A model generated the notes under the pieces. The model was not told the DNA's origin, searched no databases, and saw only the letters and a list, made by a program, of their open reading frames with translations. The position numbers were made by a program, and so were the translations under genes. 64,000 nt of DNA from assembly GCF_900107485.1 (NCBI RefSeq), contig NZ_FNQE01000016.1, positions 1 through 64,000 of the forward strand. The letters are read 5' to 3'. Of this stretch, positions 17,733-27,093 are shown piece by piece; position 1 is the stretch's first letter; every line of letters starts with the position of its first letter. The stretch is from Proteiniborus ethanoligenes (GTDB taxonomy: Bacteria; Bacillota; Clostridia; Tissierellales; Proteiniboraceae).

Positions 17733-18716
17733 ATGAGGCCTTTATTGGAAGTAAAAAACTTAAAAAAATATTTTGATGTGCCTAATGGACATTTGCATGC
17801 AGTTGATAATGTTAGCCTACAGATTAAAGAAGGAGAGACCTTGGGTATTGTTGGAGAATCAGGATGTGGGAAAAGCACCTTAGGAAGAGTTATTCTTCGC
17901 CTACATGAGCCTACTTCTGGAAGCATTATCTATGACGGAATGGATATTACAACCTTTAACAAAGAAGAAATGCGTCAAATGAGAAAAAACATGCAAATAA
18001 TTTTCCAGGATCCATATGCATCCTTAAATCCGAGGTATACTATCTCACAGATAATTGAAGAACCTTTGAGATTGCATAATATCTATAAAAACGATAAAGA
18101 GAGAAAGGAACGAGTTGAAAGTCTAATGGAGTATGTAGGCTTGTCAAAGCGTGCTTACAATCTATACCCACATGAATTTGATGGTGGAAGACGTCAGCGT
18201 GTTGTTATAGCCAGAGCATTAGCCATAGATCCAAAATTTATAGTTTGTGATGAACCAGTAAGCGCACTAGACGTTTCTGTACAAGCTCAAATATTGAATT
18301 TAATGATGGAGCTTCAAAATGAATTTGGCTTAACCTATATTTTTATTTCTCATGATTTGTCAGTTGTTAAGCATATATCAAACGATATTGGAGTTATGTA
18401 TTTAGGTCAGCTAATTGAAAAAGCACCTAAGAAGGATATATTTAAGCAGCCCCTACATCCTTATACAATAGCCTTGTTATCAGCTATACCTTCTACTAAT
18501 ATCAAGGTCAAGAAAAAGAAGATTATCCTAAAGGGAGAAATAGTATCACCAATTAATCCCAAGCCTGGCTGTAGATTTTCAGTTAGATGTCCCTTTGCTA
18601 CTGAGCAATGTGTTCAAGAAGACCCACAATTCATTGAGGTTGAAGAGGAGCACTTTGTTGCTTGCTTTAGATATGAAGAGATTAAAGCTGGGGCATTACA
18701 CTTTGAAACCAAGTAG
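17733..18716 (+). CDS. Peptide ABC transporter ATP-binding protein (OppF/DppF family)
   Basis: A 327-residue ATPase beginning three bases after oppD ends. It has Walker [10 protein letters not shown], Walker [13 protein letters not shown] and the switch His in FISHDLS. The signature reads FDGGRRQR rather than LSGGQRQR: the key serine is replaced by aspartate, while OppD keeps a normal signature. This suggests one degenerate ATP site in the heterodimer. The C-terminal Cys-containing extension ([15 protein letters not shown]) is present. Confidence 0.93.
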   Translation: MRPLLEVKNLKKYFDVPNGHLHAVDNVSLQIKEGETLGIVGESGCGKSTLGRVILRLHEPTSGSIIYDGMDITTFNKEEMRQMRKNMQIIFQDPYASLNPRYTISQIIEEPLRLHNIYKNDKERKERVESLMEYVGLSKRAYNLYPHEFDGGRRQRVVIARALAIDPKFIVCDEPVSALDVSVQAQILNLMMELQNEFGLTYIFISHDLSVVKHISNDIGVMYLGQLIEKAPKKDIFKQPLHPYTIALLSAIPSTNIKVKKKKIILKGEIVSPINPKPGCRFSVRCPFATEQCVQEDPQFIEVEEEHFVACFRYEEIKAGALHFETK

Positions 18717-18827
18717 GTAAAGATATTAAGGATTTAAGCTTTATTGAGGAGGTGGTAAGGGATATAAGGCTTTAGAATATTTAAGAATTGTGCTAACTAA
18801 TAATATAAAACAAAGGAGAGATAAGGA

Positions 18828-20654
18828 ATGAAAAAAACAATAGCTCTATTGCTAGTTACAATAATGATGCTAGGAGTACTAGCAGGTTGTAATGTAAAGA
18901 CAAAAGACCAGGTAACTGGTGGGGATACAGAAGGACCTGCTGTCAATGCTCAGCCAGTTGATATCACCCTATTGGCTATGAGTGCTTATGAAAAAGATGT
19001 TAATATTGTAAGAGATCAGCTTTCAAAAGCAGGCTTTAATGTTAAGCTAAACCTACAGCCAGACTATGGTAGCTTTGTTGGTCAAAAAGATGCAGGTAAT
19101 TATGATCTAGCAATATCAGGCTGGACTACAGTTACAGGAAACCCTGATTATGCTGTAAGATCATTGTTTACAACAGGTGGAGATTATAATGATTATGGTC
19201 TATCAAATTCAGACCTTGATAGACTTGTAGAAGAGGCAGCTACTCAAACACCTGATCAATATGTTAATACCTACAAGGAATTTGAAAAAATACTTGTAGA
19301 AGACAATGCATATATTGTTCCACTATATTCTAGCTATAAGAGCCAAGCTATTAACAAAGAAATATTGAAGCTTGACAGTGTTAGATTAAGTAAATCTCGT
19401 TCATTACCTTGGGAAGAACTTGATTTTGTAGATGAGTCAAAAAGAACATCAGAGCCTTTCCTTTTTAGCCAAACTATGCCATCACTTACTTCCTTAGATC
19501 CTATAAAAGGTAACGATGGTTCTATAAATATAATCAATACAAATCAATATATTAGATTAGTAAACCTTACAGATGATGATGAGGTAACTTCAAAGGGCTC
19601 TTTATCTTATAACAATGTTATAGGAGAAGGTAATCAAGAGTACTACTTTGTATTAAGAGATGATGTAAGATTTGCTAAAGTAGAAAATAAAAAGGCTGTT
19701 GATTCTGGAGAGCTTGTAGCAGCAGAAGATGTTGTTTTCTCAATGAACAGAGCAAAGGATAAAAACTCAGTTCCTGATCACAGAACTTACAGCTTACATT
19801 CAAGTATGGACAAAATAGAAATTGTTACTGACATTGCAGAATTAGAATCTAAAAATGAATCAGGTAAAAATACAAATGTTAAAGAAGCATTAGAAAAAGG
19901 GTTACCAAGCCCAATTAATCAACTTGTTGCTGATAAAAAAGATGTAAATAATGCAGCTGGAAGCTATCAAGTAGTAAAAATAACTACTAACAAGCCATTT
20001 CCACAAGTATTAAATTATCTAGCACATCAATCAGCAGGTATTGTTTCTAAATCACAAGTAGAAGCTATAAACACTTATGATGTGGCTACTTATGACAGAA
20101 ATAAGGATATAGCTTATGGAGATCAAACTACTATAACAGAAGGCTCAACATATAACAATACTTTAGCTACTAGTGGACCGTATATTGCTATTTACAAGAA
20201 TGACTATGAAGTAGTATTTGAAAAGAACCCTGGATACATGAAAGGTACAGAGCATGAGCCTAGAATATCAAAGGTAGTTGTTAAATTCATTAAAGATGCT
20301 GATAGTTCACTTTCTGCTTTCAGAAGTGGAGAGGTTCATTTATTATACAGTGTTCCAGAAGATAAATATTCCTTAGTAGAAAGTGATTCTAAATTATTCC
20401 TTCAAAAAAGACCTAGTAATGCTGTAAATTATGCATTCTTCAACTTAAAAGGGAATAGCAAATTTTCTGATGTTAATTTAAGAAAAGCAGTATTAAGCAG
20501 CGTCAATCAAGATGAGTTTTTAGCTGTATATAACAACTTAAAGCTTAAAGCGTATTCTACAGTTTCTCCACTAGTAGACACTGGAAATGTTCATACTGCT
20601 GATCCTGCTAAGGCAAAAGAATATTTAAATCTATACTGGGAAAGTCAAAAATAG
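18828..20654 (+). CDS. Circularly permuted family-5 substrate-binding lipoprotein
   Basis: A 608-residue lipoprotein (LAGC, acyl-Cys at residue 21). Family-5 binding proteins normally begin with the LxPxx segment, reach GxGPY and the lobe II core, and end with the 'iGi-v-ld...dyDl...gW...dpd' region. Here that usual C-terminal region comes first (about residues 44-190: DITLLAMSAYEK, QLSKAGFNVKLN, YDLAISGWTTVTGNPDY, DLDRLVEEA). The usual N-terminal region follows from about residue 223 (LDPIKG, YYFVLRDDVRF, AAEDVVFSMNR, SGPYIAI, NYAFFNLKG, VNLRKAVLSSVNQDEF). The protein stops at AKAKEYLNLYWESQK, exactly where a normal protein would run on into the segment now at the front. It is the only binding protein of this operon and should capture its cargo outside the membrane. 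Confidence 0.88.
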   Translation: MKKTIALLLVTIMMLGVLAGCNVKTKDQVTGGDTEGPAVNAQPVDITLLAMSAYEKDVNIVRDQLSKAGFNVKLNLQPDYGSFVGQKDAGNYDLAISGWTTVTGNPDYAVRSLFTTGGDYNDYGLSNSDLDRLVEEAATQTPDQYVNTYKEFEKILVEDNAYIVPLYSSYKSQAINKEILKLDSVRLSKSRSLPWEELDFVDESKRTSEPFLFSQTMPSLTSLDPIKGNDGSINIINTNQYIRLVNLTDDDEVTSKGSLSYNNVIGEGNQEYYFVLRDDVRFAKVENKKAVDSGELVAAEDVVFSMNRAKDKNSVPDHRTYSLHSSMDKIEIVTDIAELESKNESGKNTNVKEALEKGLPSPINQLVADKKDVNNAAGSYQVVKITTNKPFPQVLNYLAHQSAGIVSKSQVEAINTYDVATYDRNKDIAYGDQTTITEGSTYNNTLATSGPYIAIYKNDYEVVFEKNPGYMKGTEHEPRISKVVVKFIKDADSSLSAFRSGEVHLLYSVPEDKYSLVESDSKLFLQKRPSNAVNYAFFNLKGNSKFSDVNLRKAVLSSVNQDEFLAVYNNLKLKAYSTVSPLVDTGNVHTADPAKAKEYLNLYWESQK

Positions 20655-20679
20655 TAAATAATAATTTAATAGAGATAAG

Positions 20680-20713
20680 AGAAGACAGGGAAATGAAAGC
20701 TTTCCTGTCTTCT
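20680..20713. other. Strong intergenic hairpin
   Basis: AGAAGACAGG pairs perfectly with CCTGTCTTCT, with AA/TT extending the stem. No T-run follows, so it is more likely an mRNA processing or stabilising structure than a full terminator. It separates the binding-protein gene from the cysteine synthase gene. Confidence 0.55.
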
Positions 20714-20800
20714 GTCTCTACAGCGACTTTATGCAATAGATTATTTTTAATAAGATGATAAATTATGAGCATAATAAAATTCATATAAGGAGGGAAATTC

Positions 20801-21844
20801 ATGTGTCCTGAATCCTTAAATAACCGAATTAAAAATTTATCTGGTATGATTGGAAATACTCCTCTATTGGAGATAAAACTAAAATATAAAGGCGAAGAGC
20901 GTACTGTTTATGCAAAGGCAGAACATTATAATTTAACAGGTAGTATAAAAGATAGAATGGCACTGCATATTATGAAAAAATCATATGAGCTTGAGAGACT
21001 AAAGCCAGGAGATACTATAGTTGAAGCTACCAGTGGAAATACAGGTATAGCCTTTTCAGCAATAGGTAGAGCATTAGGACATAAAGTAACTATTTTTATG
21101 CCTGATTGGATGAGTCAGGAAAGAATAAACCTAATAAAAAGCTATGGAGCTGATATTCAACTAGTCAGTAAAGAAGAAGGCGGTTTCTTAGGTAGTATAA
21201 GTAAAGCAGAAGGATTAGCTGAAACTAGTGATAATTTTTTCCTACCATGTCAATTTTCCAATACGGATAATTGTGAAGCTCATTATACAACTACTGGACC
21301 AGAAATCTGGCATCAACTACAGAAGCTAAATTTAGAGCCAGATGCAATAGTAGCTGGTGTGGGTACAGGTGGAACCATTATGGGAGCAGGAAGATATTTA
21401 AAAGAAAAGAACCCAAACATTAAGCTTTATCCTTTAGAGCCTTCTAACTCTCCTACCCTATCTACTGGATACCAAGTAGGTAAGCATAGAATTCAAGGGA
21501 TATCTGACGAGTTTATTCCCTCCATTGTGAAGCTTGAAAAGCTAGACGATATAATTCATGTTGATGATGGAGATGCTATTATAATGGCGCAGAAATTAGC
21601 TGCTACATTAGGGTTAGGTGTAGGAATTTCCTCGGGTGCTAATTTATTAGGATCCATTATTGCACAAGAAAAGCTAGGCAAGGATAGTATTATTGTGACT
21701 ATTTTTGCTGATGACAATAAAAAATATTTAAGTACTGACTTAATGAAAGAAGAGCCTATTGGAAAAGATTTTCTTTCCCCAGATATAGAGTTAATAAGCG
21801 TAAAAGCCCATAGTCGAGTATGCACTACTTGTAATGAAGAATAA
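20801..21844 (+). CDS. Cysteine synthase family PLP enzyme
   Basis: A 347-residue fold-type II PLP enzyme. IGNTPLLEI lies near residue 17, the Schiff-base lysine is K50 in TGSIKDR, the phosphate/substrate loop is EATSGNTGI, and the PLP-phosphate loop is [11 protein letters not shown]. Relatives make cysteine from O-acetylserine and sulfide or act as beta-lyases. The C-terminus carries a short tail with CTTC, absent from ordinary CysK, which could be a redox or metal site. It lies 147 bases downstream of the binding-protein gene and may belong to the same sigma-54 unit, supporting a sulfur-compound theme. Cystathionine beta-synthase-like activity is an alternative. Confidence 0.88.
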   Translation: MCPESLNNRIKNLSGMIGNTPLLEIKLKYKGEERTVYAKAEHYNLTGSIKDRMALHIMKKSYELERLKPGDTIVEATSGNTGIAFSAIGRALGHKVTIFMPDWMSQERINLIKSYGADIQLVSKEEGGFLGSISKAEGLAETSDNFFLPCQFSNTDNCEAHYTTTGPEIWHQLQKLNLEPDAIVAGVGTGGTIMGAGRYLKEKNPNIKLYPLEPSNSPTLSTGYQVGKHRIQGISDEFIPSIVKLEKLDDIIHVDDGDAIIMAQKLAATLGLGVGISSGANLLGSIIAQEKLGKDSIIVTIFADDNKKYLSTDLMKEEPIGKDFLSPDIELISVKAHSRVCTTCNEE

Positions 21845-21949
21845 TATTATTTTGAACAAAAAATCATAGCAAAATATTTCTAAGCTATACATAATAATAC
21901 ATCTTATGGATAAAATATTATGGAACTACTATAAGAAAGGAGTTTATGT

Positions 21950-22084
21950 ATGGCAAAGAATAAAAATAACAAAGACAACAAAAATAGCAATCTAAACAAT
22001 CTAAACAAAAATGACAACAAAAACAATAAGGACAGCAAGGATAAAAAGGACAATAAAGAGGACAAAGATCTTAGATACAGATAG
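21950..22084 (+). CDS. Lys/Asn/Asp-rich 44-residue peptide
   Basis: An open frame of 44 codons behind AGAAAGGAGTTT and ATG. The peptide is made almost wholly of Lys, Asn and Asp repeats (KNKNNKDNKN and similar), ending DLRYR. The ribosome binding site and the terminator right after it argue for a real gene. It should be disordered and highly charged. No family recognised. Confidence 0.55.
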   Translation: MAKNKNNKDNKNSNLNNLNKNDNKNNKDSKDKKDNKEDKDLRYR

Positions 22085-22114
22085 TAATTATTTTAAATCT
22101 GTATAGTCAACACA

Positions 22115-22150
22115 AATATAATAAGCCACAGAAGTGGCTTATTATATTTT
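22115..22150. terminator. Bidirectional terminator
   Basis: TATAATAAGCCAC pairs with GTGGCTTATTATA, with T-rich flanks on both strands. It sits between the small Lys/Asn gene and the convergent DUF1836 gene. Confidence 0.88.
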
Positions 22151-22745
22151 ATTTAGATTGTTTAAAATACGAATCTATTATCTTTTCTGCAAGTCTTTTT
22201 TGAGCATAGGCCTGGCTTATGAGTGTAAGAACTACTAATAAAAGCTCATGCTTAGAATATTCGTGTTTATTTTTTTCTGATAAATTATCTTTAATTCTTT
22301 TAAGTCTATTTTCAAAATCTTTATTAAAGGAATCCAACTCTTCAGTTTTTATCCCGATAAATGTTGAGTAGAGATGGTCTAAAGAAATATTTTCATGGCC
22401 ATTAACCTCTAAATCCTTGAGTAAGGGCTTCAATAATGATTTAATATCATTTATTGATAATATTTGCTTTAAATTATATATTAGTATCAATAATATCATA
22501 TGTTCCTTACTGTATTTTTTACTCTTAGGGGGTATAAGTACTTTATCCTTTGTATAATTATTTATCATAGTTTTAGTTAAAATAGGATCCTTTTCATCTC
22601 TTTTCAAATGACCAAGCTTTTCATCAAAAAAAGTTGTTATCTGATCCATATATAGGTCTATACAAGGGATATCTCTAATATCAATTTCATTACACTTTGA
22701 TATTTCTTCAACAAGACTAAAAAGCTTATCTTCTTCTAATTTCAT
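22149..22745 (-). CDS. DUF1836 domain protein
   Basis: A 198-residue protein with the DUF1836 layout: DQITTFFDEKL, then LTKTMINNYTKDKVLIPPKSKKYSKEHM, which resembles a MerR-like winged-helix DNA-binding segment (a short helix-turn-helix followed by a K/P-rich wing). The C-terminal half is helical. Members occur widely in clostridia and are presumed regulators. No neighbour suggests a target. Confidence 0.8.
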   Translation of the reverse strand: MKLEEDKLFSLVEEISKCNEIDIRDIPCIDLYMDQITTFFDEKLGHLKRDEKDPILTKTMINNYTKDKVLIPPKSKKYSKEHMILLILIYNLKQILSINDIKSLLKPLLKDLEVNGHENISLDHLYSTFIGIKTEELDSFNKDFENRLKRIKDNLSEKNKHEYSKHELLLVVLTLISQAYAQKRLAEKIIDSYFKQSK

Positions 22746-22824
22746 AAGATCACCTCTTCTATATTATAGCATAAAGAAAAACTTGTATAATAATAATTAT
22801 TAATATAAAATATAAATAATTATT

Positions 22825-22854
22825 TTGGCGTTTTAATATAAATAGTGGTATAAT
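22825..22854 (+). promoter_or_regulatory. Probable promoter of the DegV gene
   Basis: TTGGCG, an 18-base spacer and TATAAT, about 100 bases upstream of the DegV start. Seen by eye only. Confidence 0.4.
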
Positions 22855-22953
22855 AATATATAGTATTTAAAACCATATGCAAAAACTTTAAAGGCTTTGG
22901 GCCTTAAGTATAAACAGGATTAGTTAAAAAATGAAAACGAAAGGGGATAATGT

Positions 22954-23790
22954 ATGAAATTTAAAGTTATTGCCGATAGCTGCTGTGATTTAAACCAAGA
23001 AATAAAAAATAAGATGGAAATAAAATTGGTACCCTTAACTATTCATATAGGAGATAGAATTTATACTGATGATGAAAATTTAGATGTAAAAGAATTGCTA
23101 AGTGTAATGAAATCTTCAGAAGCTGCTCCTCAAACAGCAAGTCCTTCACCAGGAGATTTTATGCGAGAATATGAAGAAGCTGAAAATATTTTTGTAGTTA
23201 CACTATCATCTATGCTTAGTAGTACATATAGTCATGCAATGATGGCTAAGAAAATGGTGTTGGAAGAAGTAGGTAATAAGTTCATACATGTTTTTGATTC
23301 CCTTAGTGCATCAGTAGGAGAGACCCTAATTAGCATGAAAATACATGAGGTACTTAAGACAGAACAAGATCCGCCTAAAATAGTTGAAAAAGTAAATGAA
23401 TATATTAAAAGCATGAAGACTTTTTTTGTTCTTGAGTCTTTGGAAAATTTAGTCAAGGCAGGTAGAATAAGCTCCTTAAAGGGGAAGATTGCTTCACTAC
23501 TATCTATAAAACCTATTATGAGGGGAACCGAAAAAGGTGAGATAAACATGCTAGAAAGCGTGAGAGGTTCAAAGAAGGCCTTTAAGAGATTAGTTGAGGT
23601 AATAGGTGAGCAGGGAGAAAAGCTAGAGGATAAAATTCTAGGTATAGCTCATTGTAACTCCTTTGAAAAAGCACTTAAGTTTAAAGAAGAGGTTCAAAAA
23701 AGATATCAATTCAAGGATATTATTATAGTAGAAACAGCAGGTATAAGTACGGTTTACGCCAACGATGGGGGCCTGATTATAGCATTCTAG
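22954..23790 (+). CDS. DegV family fatty-acid-binding protein
   Basis: A 278-residue DegV protein: N-terminal ADSCCDLN, then VPLTIHIGDRIYTD, the TASPSPGDFM loop and VTLSSMLSSTYSHA, which hold lipid-carboxylate contacts in known structures. DegV/FakB proteins bind a fatty acid for phosphorylation by FakA. Which fatty acid, and whether FakA is its partner, cannot be seen here. It is flanked by terminators and appears monocistronic. Confidence 0.92.
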   Translation: MKFKVIADSCCDLNQEIKNKMEIKLVPLTIHIGDRIYTDDENLDVKELLSVMKSSEAAPQTASPSPGDFMREYEEAENIFVVTLSSMLSSTYSHAMMAKKMVLEEVGNKFIHVFDSLSASVGETLISMKIHEVLKTEQDPPKIVEKVNEYIKSMKTFFVLESLENLVKAGRISSLKGKIASLLSIKPIMRGTEKGEINMLESVRGSKKAFKRLVEVIGEQGEKLEDKILGIAHCNSFEKALKFKEEVQKRYQFKDIIIVETAGISTVYANDGGLIIAF

Positions 23791-23816
23791 TAAGGGTGGA
23801 CTTTGTCCACCCTTTA
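23791..23816. terminator. Convergent terminator hairpin
   Basis: AAGGGTGGAC pairs perfectly with GTCCACCCTT around a three-base loop. It lies between the convergent degV and helicase genes and can serve both, although the T-run is short. Confidence 0.75.
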
Positions 23817-23824
23817 ACTCTTAC

Positions 23825-25924
23825 CTACACTATTTCTAGAAGGCCTTTTTCCAAACAGCTATGCAATGAAAGTCGTTTTTTACCTTCCTTGTGAAATTTT
23901 ATAGTTATTGTATCATTAGTTATATTTATTATATTGCCCTTTCCAAATTTGGAATGACTTATTTCATTTCCAACAACAAGCTGTTTTTTCACCTGGATTT
24001 CCTTTAAGCTTAGCATTATCCATTCAAGCTCCTTAACAAATCTAGAGTTTTGGACTTCTTCATTATTCATGGTGCTTAATGTTATAATATCTAGAACGGT
24101 TTTAGCCCTTGTCATTCCAACGTAAAATAATCTTCTTTCTTCTTCTAATAGCTTATAGTTTCCTTCTTCAAAGGCTTCTATACTTGCTTGAGACGGGAAA
24201 TCACCATCAACTAAATCTATCATATATATTTCCTCAAATTCTAGTCCCTTTGCAGAGTGTATAGTTGATAGATATACAGCATTTTTTCCTTTATTATATC
24301 TTGAATCTTCAATAGCCCTTTGCATATTATTAAGCTTTTCTAAAAACTCTTGAATAGTTTTAGTTTCTTTAGCGATTATTTTTATATTAGATATTATAGC
24401 TTTTATGCTTTCATATGAGTATCCTAAGCTCTTACAATTATCCCTTAGATAGTTTGCATATTCTAATTCTTTTTCAATGAAGCTTATTCCTTCATATGGG
24501 TTTTTTCTTGATAAGGATTTAAATTCTCTTTTCAAGCTACGTATTCTATCTAGTTGAAAATACTGAAAACCAGGGTACTCAAGCAATATATCAAATACAG
24601 AATGAGACATATTAGCTTTTAACACATAGCTAATAGAATCCTTTGAAATATATCTATTCATTTTATAATATATTTTTTCAAAGGCCAGACTATTTTTAGG
24701 CTCCAATGCTACCTCCAAAAAGGCTACTATATCCTTTAATACCCAATGATTAAAAAAGCTCATTTTAGAGTCTCTTACATAAAAGGGTATATTATGGCGA
24801 ATAAGACCTTCTACCATACCTATTAAGGAGATATTATTTCTATATAAGATTGCAGAATTATAAAAACATTGTTTTTTCGATATATTTTCTATTATGTATT
24901 TATATTGTTGGTATTGGTCTTTTACCTTAACTATGGTTATTGGTCTATTATTAGAATTAGAAGTAATCAGATTTTTAATATATCTGCTAGTGTTTTTCTT
25001 AATAAATTCGTTACATATATATACAATATTTTTAGAAGAACGATAATTTTCTTCCATATAGAACATTTTAGTATTAGGATAAATACTTTTAAAATCTAAT
25101 AGCTCCTCTGGAACAGCTCCTCTGAATCCATATATACTTTGGTCATCATCTGCAACTATAAATAAATTGTTCTTTGGACTGACAATAGCTTTAATTATTT
25201 CATTTTGTATCTTTGAAGTATCTTGTCCTTCATCAACCTGCACATACTCATATTTATCTCTGTACTTATTTAATAATTTAGAATTTGATTTAAGAATTTC
25301 ATAAGAAAGTGTTAGCATATCATCAAAATCTATGTAATTATGTTCCTTTTTATAGCTTTCATAGAGATTATATATTTCACTAAAGTTGTTAAAGGAAGTG
25401 TTGTTAGCCTTAATAAAATCATCAATTTTCAACATCATATTTTTGATGTAGCTTATGTGACTAAGCAGTTCCTCTAGTTTATCTTCATTGAGAAAAGAAT
25501 TATTTACAGTTCTATATATCTCTCTAAGTATGAGAGTCTTATTTGTAGATGAACTCTCACCTTCTATAAGTCTATAGGATTTTTTAGCTATGCATGCATA
25601 ATCTCTAATTATAGAATATGCAAAGCTATGTATAGTAGAAAAATTAGCTTTGCTTCCAATGCCTTGTCCAAATATAGATGAAAATCTATCCTTCATATCT
25701 CTTGCTGCTGCCTTACTAAAGGTAATAGACAATATATTTTCTGGGTTGATATTATGATTTAATATAAGATTTGCAGTACGAGAGATTAAAACGGTGGTCT
25801 TGCCCGCTCCAGGAACTGCTAATACTATTGCTGGACCATTTTTATGTAATACAGCTTGCTTTTGCTGTTTATTTAAATCAATACTATATTTCATCTTTAG
25901 CAAATCAAAAAAGCTACTACTCAA
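23825..25924 (-). CDS. UvrD/PcrA-like superfamily 1 DNA helicase
   Basis: A 699-residue ATP-dependent 3'-5' helicase, slightly shorter than PcrA/UvrD (about 720-740). The motifs are in order: Q-motif LNKQQKQAVLH, Walker A VPGAGKTTVL, motif Ia TFSKAAARDMKDR, Walker B VDEGQDTSKIQ, motif III ADDDQSIYGFRGA, motif V STIHSAKGLEFEEIYMIDL and motif VI RRLFYVGMTRAK. The usual alanine of DEAQD/DECQD is Gly here. It starts at TTG behind AAAGGGGT. It stands alone; a role in repair or conflict resolution is expected from the family. Confidence 0.92.
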   Translation of the reverse strand: MSSSFFDLLKMKYSIDLNKQQKQAVLHKNGPAIVLAVPGAGKTTVLISRTANLILNHNINPENILSITFSKAAARDMKDRFSSIFGQGIGSKANFSTIHSFAYSIIRDYACIAKKSYRLIEGESSSTNKTLILREIYRTVNNSFLNEDKLEELLSHISYIKNMMLKIDDFIKANNTSFNNFSEIYNLYESYKKEHNYIDFDDMLTLSYEILKSNSKLLNKYRDKYEYVQVDEGQDTSKIQNEIIKAIVSPKNNLFIVADDDQSIYGFRGAVPEELLDFKSIYPNTKMFYMEENYRSSKNIVYICNEFIKKNTSRYIKNLITSNSNNRPITIVKVKDQYQQYKYIIENISKKQCFYNSAILYRNNISLIGMVEGLIRHNIPFYVRDSKMSFFNHWVLKDIVAFLEVALEPKNSLAFEKIYYKMNRYISKDSISYVLKANMSHSVFDILLEYPGFQYFQLDRIRSLKREFKSLSRKNPYEGISFIEKELEYANYLRDNCKSLGYSYESIKAIISNIKIIAKETKTIQEFLEKLNNMQRAIEDSRYNKGKNAVYLSTIHSAKGLEFEEIYMIDLVDGDFPSQASIEAFEEGNYKLLEEERRLFYVGMTRAKTVLDIITLSTMNNEEVQNSRFVKELEWIMLSLKEIQVKKQLVVGNEISHSKFGKGNIINITNDTITIKFHKEGKKRLSLHSCLEKGLLEIV

Positions 25925-26100
25925 GTGGATACCCCTTTCAAATTATACTACTAGTATATTTTATCATATATTATTGTTCATTAGGGCTTAATAATTTAGT
26001 ATCAGAAACTAAAAAAAGTTTAATATTTTTGGATTATTTAGAAAAATATAAATAAAATATAGTATAATAATCGTATATAGATTGCGAGGGAGGATAAAAG

Positions 26101-26943
26101 GTGACTATCCATACAGAAGGATATATGAAATCATATGATAGTACTGAGCTTTACTATGTAAAAGACATGGTAGATAATCCTAAGGGTATAATAGTGATAG
26201 TTCATGGATTTGCAGAACACTTAGGAAGATACAATCATATAACTAAAAGACTAAACCAGGAAGGCTATGGAATTTACAGATTTGATAACAGAGGGCATGG
26301 AAGAACGAAAGGGGAAAAAGGCCATATTGAAAGCTTTGAAAGCTTCATTTTAGATACGGATTACATTGTAAACATGGCAAAGAGAGAAAATTCGAGAGTA
26401 CCTATTTTTATGCTTGGTCATAGTATGGGAGGCTTTATTACAGCCTCATATGGCATAAGATATAAGGACAAGCTAAATGGTCAGATTTTTTCAGGTGCAG
26501 CTACTACTAGGGCCTCTGAGGTTAAAGGAATTAAGGGCTCTATCTTTAAGCTTTTAAATATAGCTGTGCCTAAATTTAGAATTAAAAATCCTATATCTAA
26601 TACATTATGTAGCAATGAACGTGTTGTAGAGAATTATATAAGTGACCCCCTTAATCTAAAGGATGCTACTCTAAATTTTTATGTTGAATTTTTAGTTAAT
26701 GGAGTTGACTGGCTGAACATGCATATGGAAACCTATAACTATCCATGTCTTATTTTACATGGTAGTGAAGATAAGATAGTATCTAAAGATGCATCTATAA
26801 ATTTTTATAATAAAATACAATCCTTAGACAAAAATATAATCATATATGAAGACCTTTATCATGAAATAATGAATGAAAAGACAAAAGATAAAGTAATAGA
26901 TGATATAATTCTTTGGTTAAAGGATAGAATTCCTACTAATTAA
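26101..26943 (+). CDS. Alpha/beta hydrolase (monoacylglycerol lipase-like)
   Basis: A 280-residue hydrolase_4/PldB-type protein. The oxyanion segment is VHGFAEHLGRY, the nucleophile elbow GHSMGG has its Ser near residue 107, the acid lies in LHGSEDKIVS and the His in EDLYHEIMNE. These are the hallmarks of monoacylglycerol lipases and lysophospholipases. No signal peptide is seen, so it is cytoplasmic. It starts at GTG behind GGGAGG. Confidence 0.9.
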   Translation: MTIHTEGYMKSYDSTELYYVKDMVDNPKGIIVIVHGFAEHLGRYNHITKRLNQEGYGIYRFDNRGHGRTKGEKGHIESFESFILDTDYIVNMAKRENSRVPIFMLGHSMGGFITASYGIRYKDKLNGQIFSGAATTRASEVKGIKGSIFKLLNIAVPKFRIKNPISNTLCSNERVVENYISDPLNLKDATLNFYVEFLVNGVDWLNMHMETYNYPCLILHGSEDKIVSKDASINFYNKIQSLDKNIIIYEDLYHEIMNEKTKDKVIDDIILWLKDRIPTN

Positions 26944-26994
26944 CCATATGTAGAGTTTTCACAAATTACATTATTTATAGATTATCGACAAAAA

Positions 26995-27022
26995 TTGACC
27001 AAATTTTTCTACATTATATGAT
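26995..27022 (+). promoter_or_regulatory. Probable promoter of the HTH/TPR regulator gene
   Basis: TTGACC, a 16-base spacer and TATGAT, about 70 bases before the TTG start at 27094. Confidence 0.4.
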
Positions 27023-27093
27023 AAACTTTTATAATAAATAGGAAGGCTTTTTATATAGTATATAAATCTAAGACTAGCTAGGAGTGATTAAGA

